From positions 1,240,001 to 1,304,000 of the forward strand of contig NZ_CP102250.1 in NCBI RefSeq assembly GCF_025144995.1: a DNA stretch of 64,000 nt, in the 5' to 3' direction. The number at the start of each line of letters is the position of its first letter. Position 1 is the first letter of the stretch. Positions 63,403 through 64,000 of this stretch are shown here, piece after piece. The DNA is from Alistipes indistinctus YIT 12060 (GTDB lineage Bacteria > Bacteroidota > Bacteroidia > Bacteroidales > Rikenellaceae). A model generated the notes under the pieces. The model was given only the letters and a program-made list of their open reading frames with translations. It was not told the DNA's origin and ran no database searches. The position numbers were made by a program, and so were the translations under genes.

Positions 63403-63999
63403 CTACCGCTTCACCACCTCGATCTCGAAAAGCTTGTTCCAGTTCTTACCGGTGACAAAAATGCGTCCGGTAGCAGGATCGAACGCAATGCCGTTGAGCA
63501 CATCGGTCGTCGCATCGATATCGGCCGGCGACAGCAGGCCGCCCAGGTCGATCACCCCCAATACCGCCCCGCTTTGCGGATCGATACGAATAACGTTATC
63601 GGAAGTATATACGTTGGCCCACAATTCACCGCGAACCCACTCCATTTCATTGACGTACATCACTTTGTTCCGGTCGGTATAGACCTCTATGGTGCGCAGC
63701 GGACGGAACGTGGCCGGATCGAGCACGCGTATCTTTTCCGTCCCGTCGCTCATGTAAAGCACCTCACCGTCGGTAGCCAACCCCCATCCTTCACCGCCAT
63801 AATCGAACTCGCCCGTTTTATCGAACGTATTCAGGTCGTAAACCAACGCTTTGTTGTTCTGCCAGGTCAGCTGGTAGAGTTTTCCGTCCAACAGTGCGAG
63901 CCCTTCGCCGAAATACAGGTCGGACAGGTTACGGCTTCGCAATACACGGCCGCCGGAGAGTTCCACCTGCCGCAGGGTGGATTGTCCTTCAAGGCCCGT
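63403..63999 (-). CDS. Glutaminyl-peptide cyclotransferase (5' end cut by window)
   Basis: 198 residues visible; the frame is open to the window edge (TGLEGQSTLRQVEL continues upstream), so the N-terminus with its signal peptide is missing. The beta-propeller glutamine cyclotransferase pattern is clear: FGEGLALLDGKLYQLTWQN, GEGWGLATDGEVLYMSDGT, VNEMEWVRGELWANVYTSD, DVLNGIAFDPATGRIFVTGK. Converts N-terminal Gln to pyroglutamate, in Bacteroidota in the periplasm, where many exported proteins start with Gln. Same strand as the MetH-like gene, 168 bases upstream of it. Confidence 0.92.
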   Translation of the reverse strand, partial: TGLEGQSTLRQVELSGGRVLRSRNLSDLYFGEGLALLDGKLYQLTWQNNKALVYDLNTFDKTGEFDYGGEGWGLATDGEVLYMSDGTEKIRVLDPATFRPLRTIEVYTDRNKVMYVNEMEWVRGELWANVYTSDNVIRIDPQSGAVLGVIDLGGLLSPADIDATTDVLNGIAFDPATGRIFVTGKNWNKLFEIEVVKR

Positions 64000-64000
64000 G

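Noticed and set aside
1-64000. CRISPR array or defence island
   Set aside because: No regularly spaced repeats and no cas, restriction-modification or other known defence genes were seen.

Overview
The window is a continuous 64 kb piece of chromosome from a member of the Bacteroidota, most likely Bacteroidales and Alistipes/Rikenellaceae-like. The evidence is in the sequence: coding DNA is GC-rich; several promoters fit the Bacteroidota housekeeping pattern (TTTG, 19-20 bases, TAnnTTTG); and families typical of the phylum are present (DUF4270 and DUF3098 proteins, a stand-alone N-terminal half of starch synthase beside DUF4270, MaeB and GdhA of anaerobic gut type, futalosine-type menaquinone synthesis). 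The genus is inference. No phage module, conjugation module, complete IS or CRISPR array was seen.

Layout. 1-4 kb: malic enzyme (5' end cut by the window) and a GH2-fold protein without its catalytic acid/base. 4.1-6.5 kb (minus): membrane zinc peptidase, VanX-like lipoprotein, SDR. 6.6-9.6 kb: LolC-like permease, menaquinone methyltransferase and two small envelope proteins, packed as an operon. 9.8-13.3 kb: Ala-rich lipoprotein, purM (minus), an unrecognised helical protein. 13.7-16.5 kb: gdhA and a secreted beta-propeller glycosidase-like protein. 17-21.3 kb: small HTH regulator, small secreted protein, aroB (minus), typA. 21.7-23.8 kb: heparinase II/III-type polysaccharide lyase. 24.2-26.4 kb (minus): lptF/G-type permease and tgt. 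26.5-29.1 kb: glycosyltransferase, sigma factor and rsmG with overlapping ends. 29.3-32.9 kb: rpmH, mqnE, PASTA protein, rluD. 33.1-44.4 kb: a long minus-strand block, yfhO-ftsX-DUF3098-uppP-truB-queA, then starch-synthase-like gene-DUF4270-topA. 44.5-48 kb: polyprenyl synthase, ffh, folD. 48.2-49.6 kb: an arsenic pair, arsM and arsR, with matching palindromic operators. 49.8-52.3 kb: tadA, aspS, tRNA-Val. 52.5-54.9 kb: a decayed patch with a frameshifted esterase fragment, a tyrosine recombinase and a frameshifted lipoprotein. 55-58 kb: CDF exporter, FMN reductase, alpha/beta hydrolase. 58.3-64 kb (minus): M20 amidohydrolase, a very unusual MetH-like protein and a glutaminyl cyclase cut by the window end.

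Themes. Most genes are housekeeping: tRNA modification (tgt and queA for queuosine, truB, tadA), ribosome and translation (rsmG, rluD, rpmH, typA, aspS, ffh), quinones and isoprenoids (mqnE, menG, polyprenyl synthase, uppP, aroB) and the envelope (lptF/G-type, LolC-like, ftsX, PASTA). Accessory functions are glycan breakdown and arsenic methylation.

Most worth a second look: (1) the 1244-residue MetH-like protein, whose homocysteine/zinc module is intact while the folate and cobalamin motifs are eroded, including His to Tyr at the cobalt-ligand position; (2) the GH2 pseudo-enzyme; (3) the arsR/arsM operator pair; (4) the recombinase flanked by two frameshifted genes next to tRNA-Val; (5) C-rich, G-poor 3' flanks that look like Rho loading sites; (6) a nested inverted-repeat element upstream of rluD. 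No complete new multi-gene system could be shown from sequence alone.
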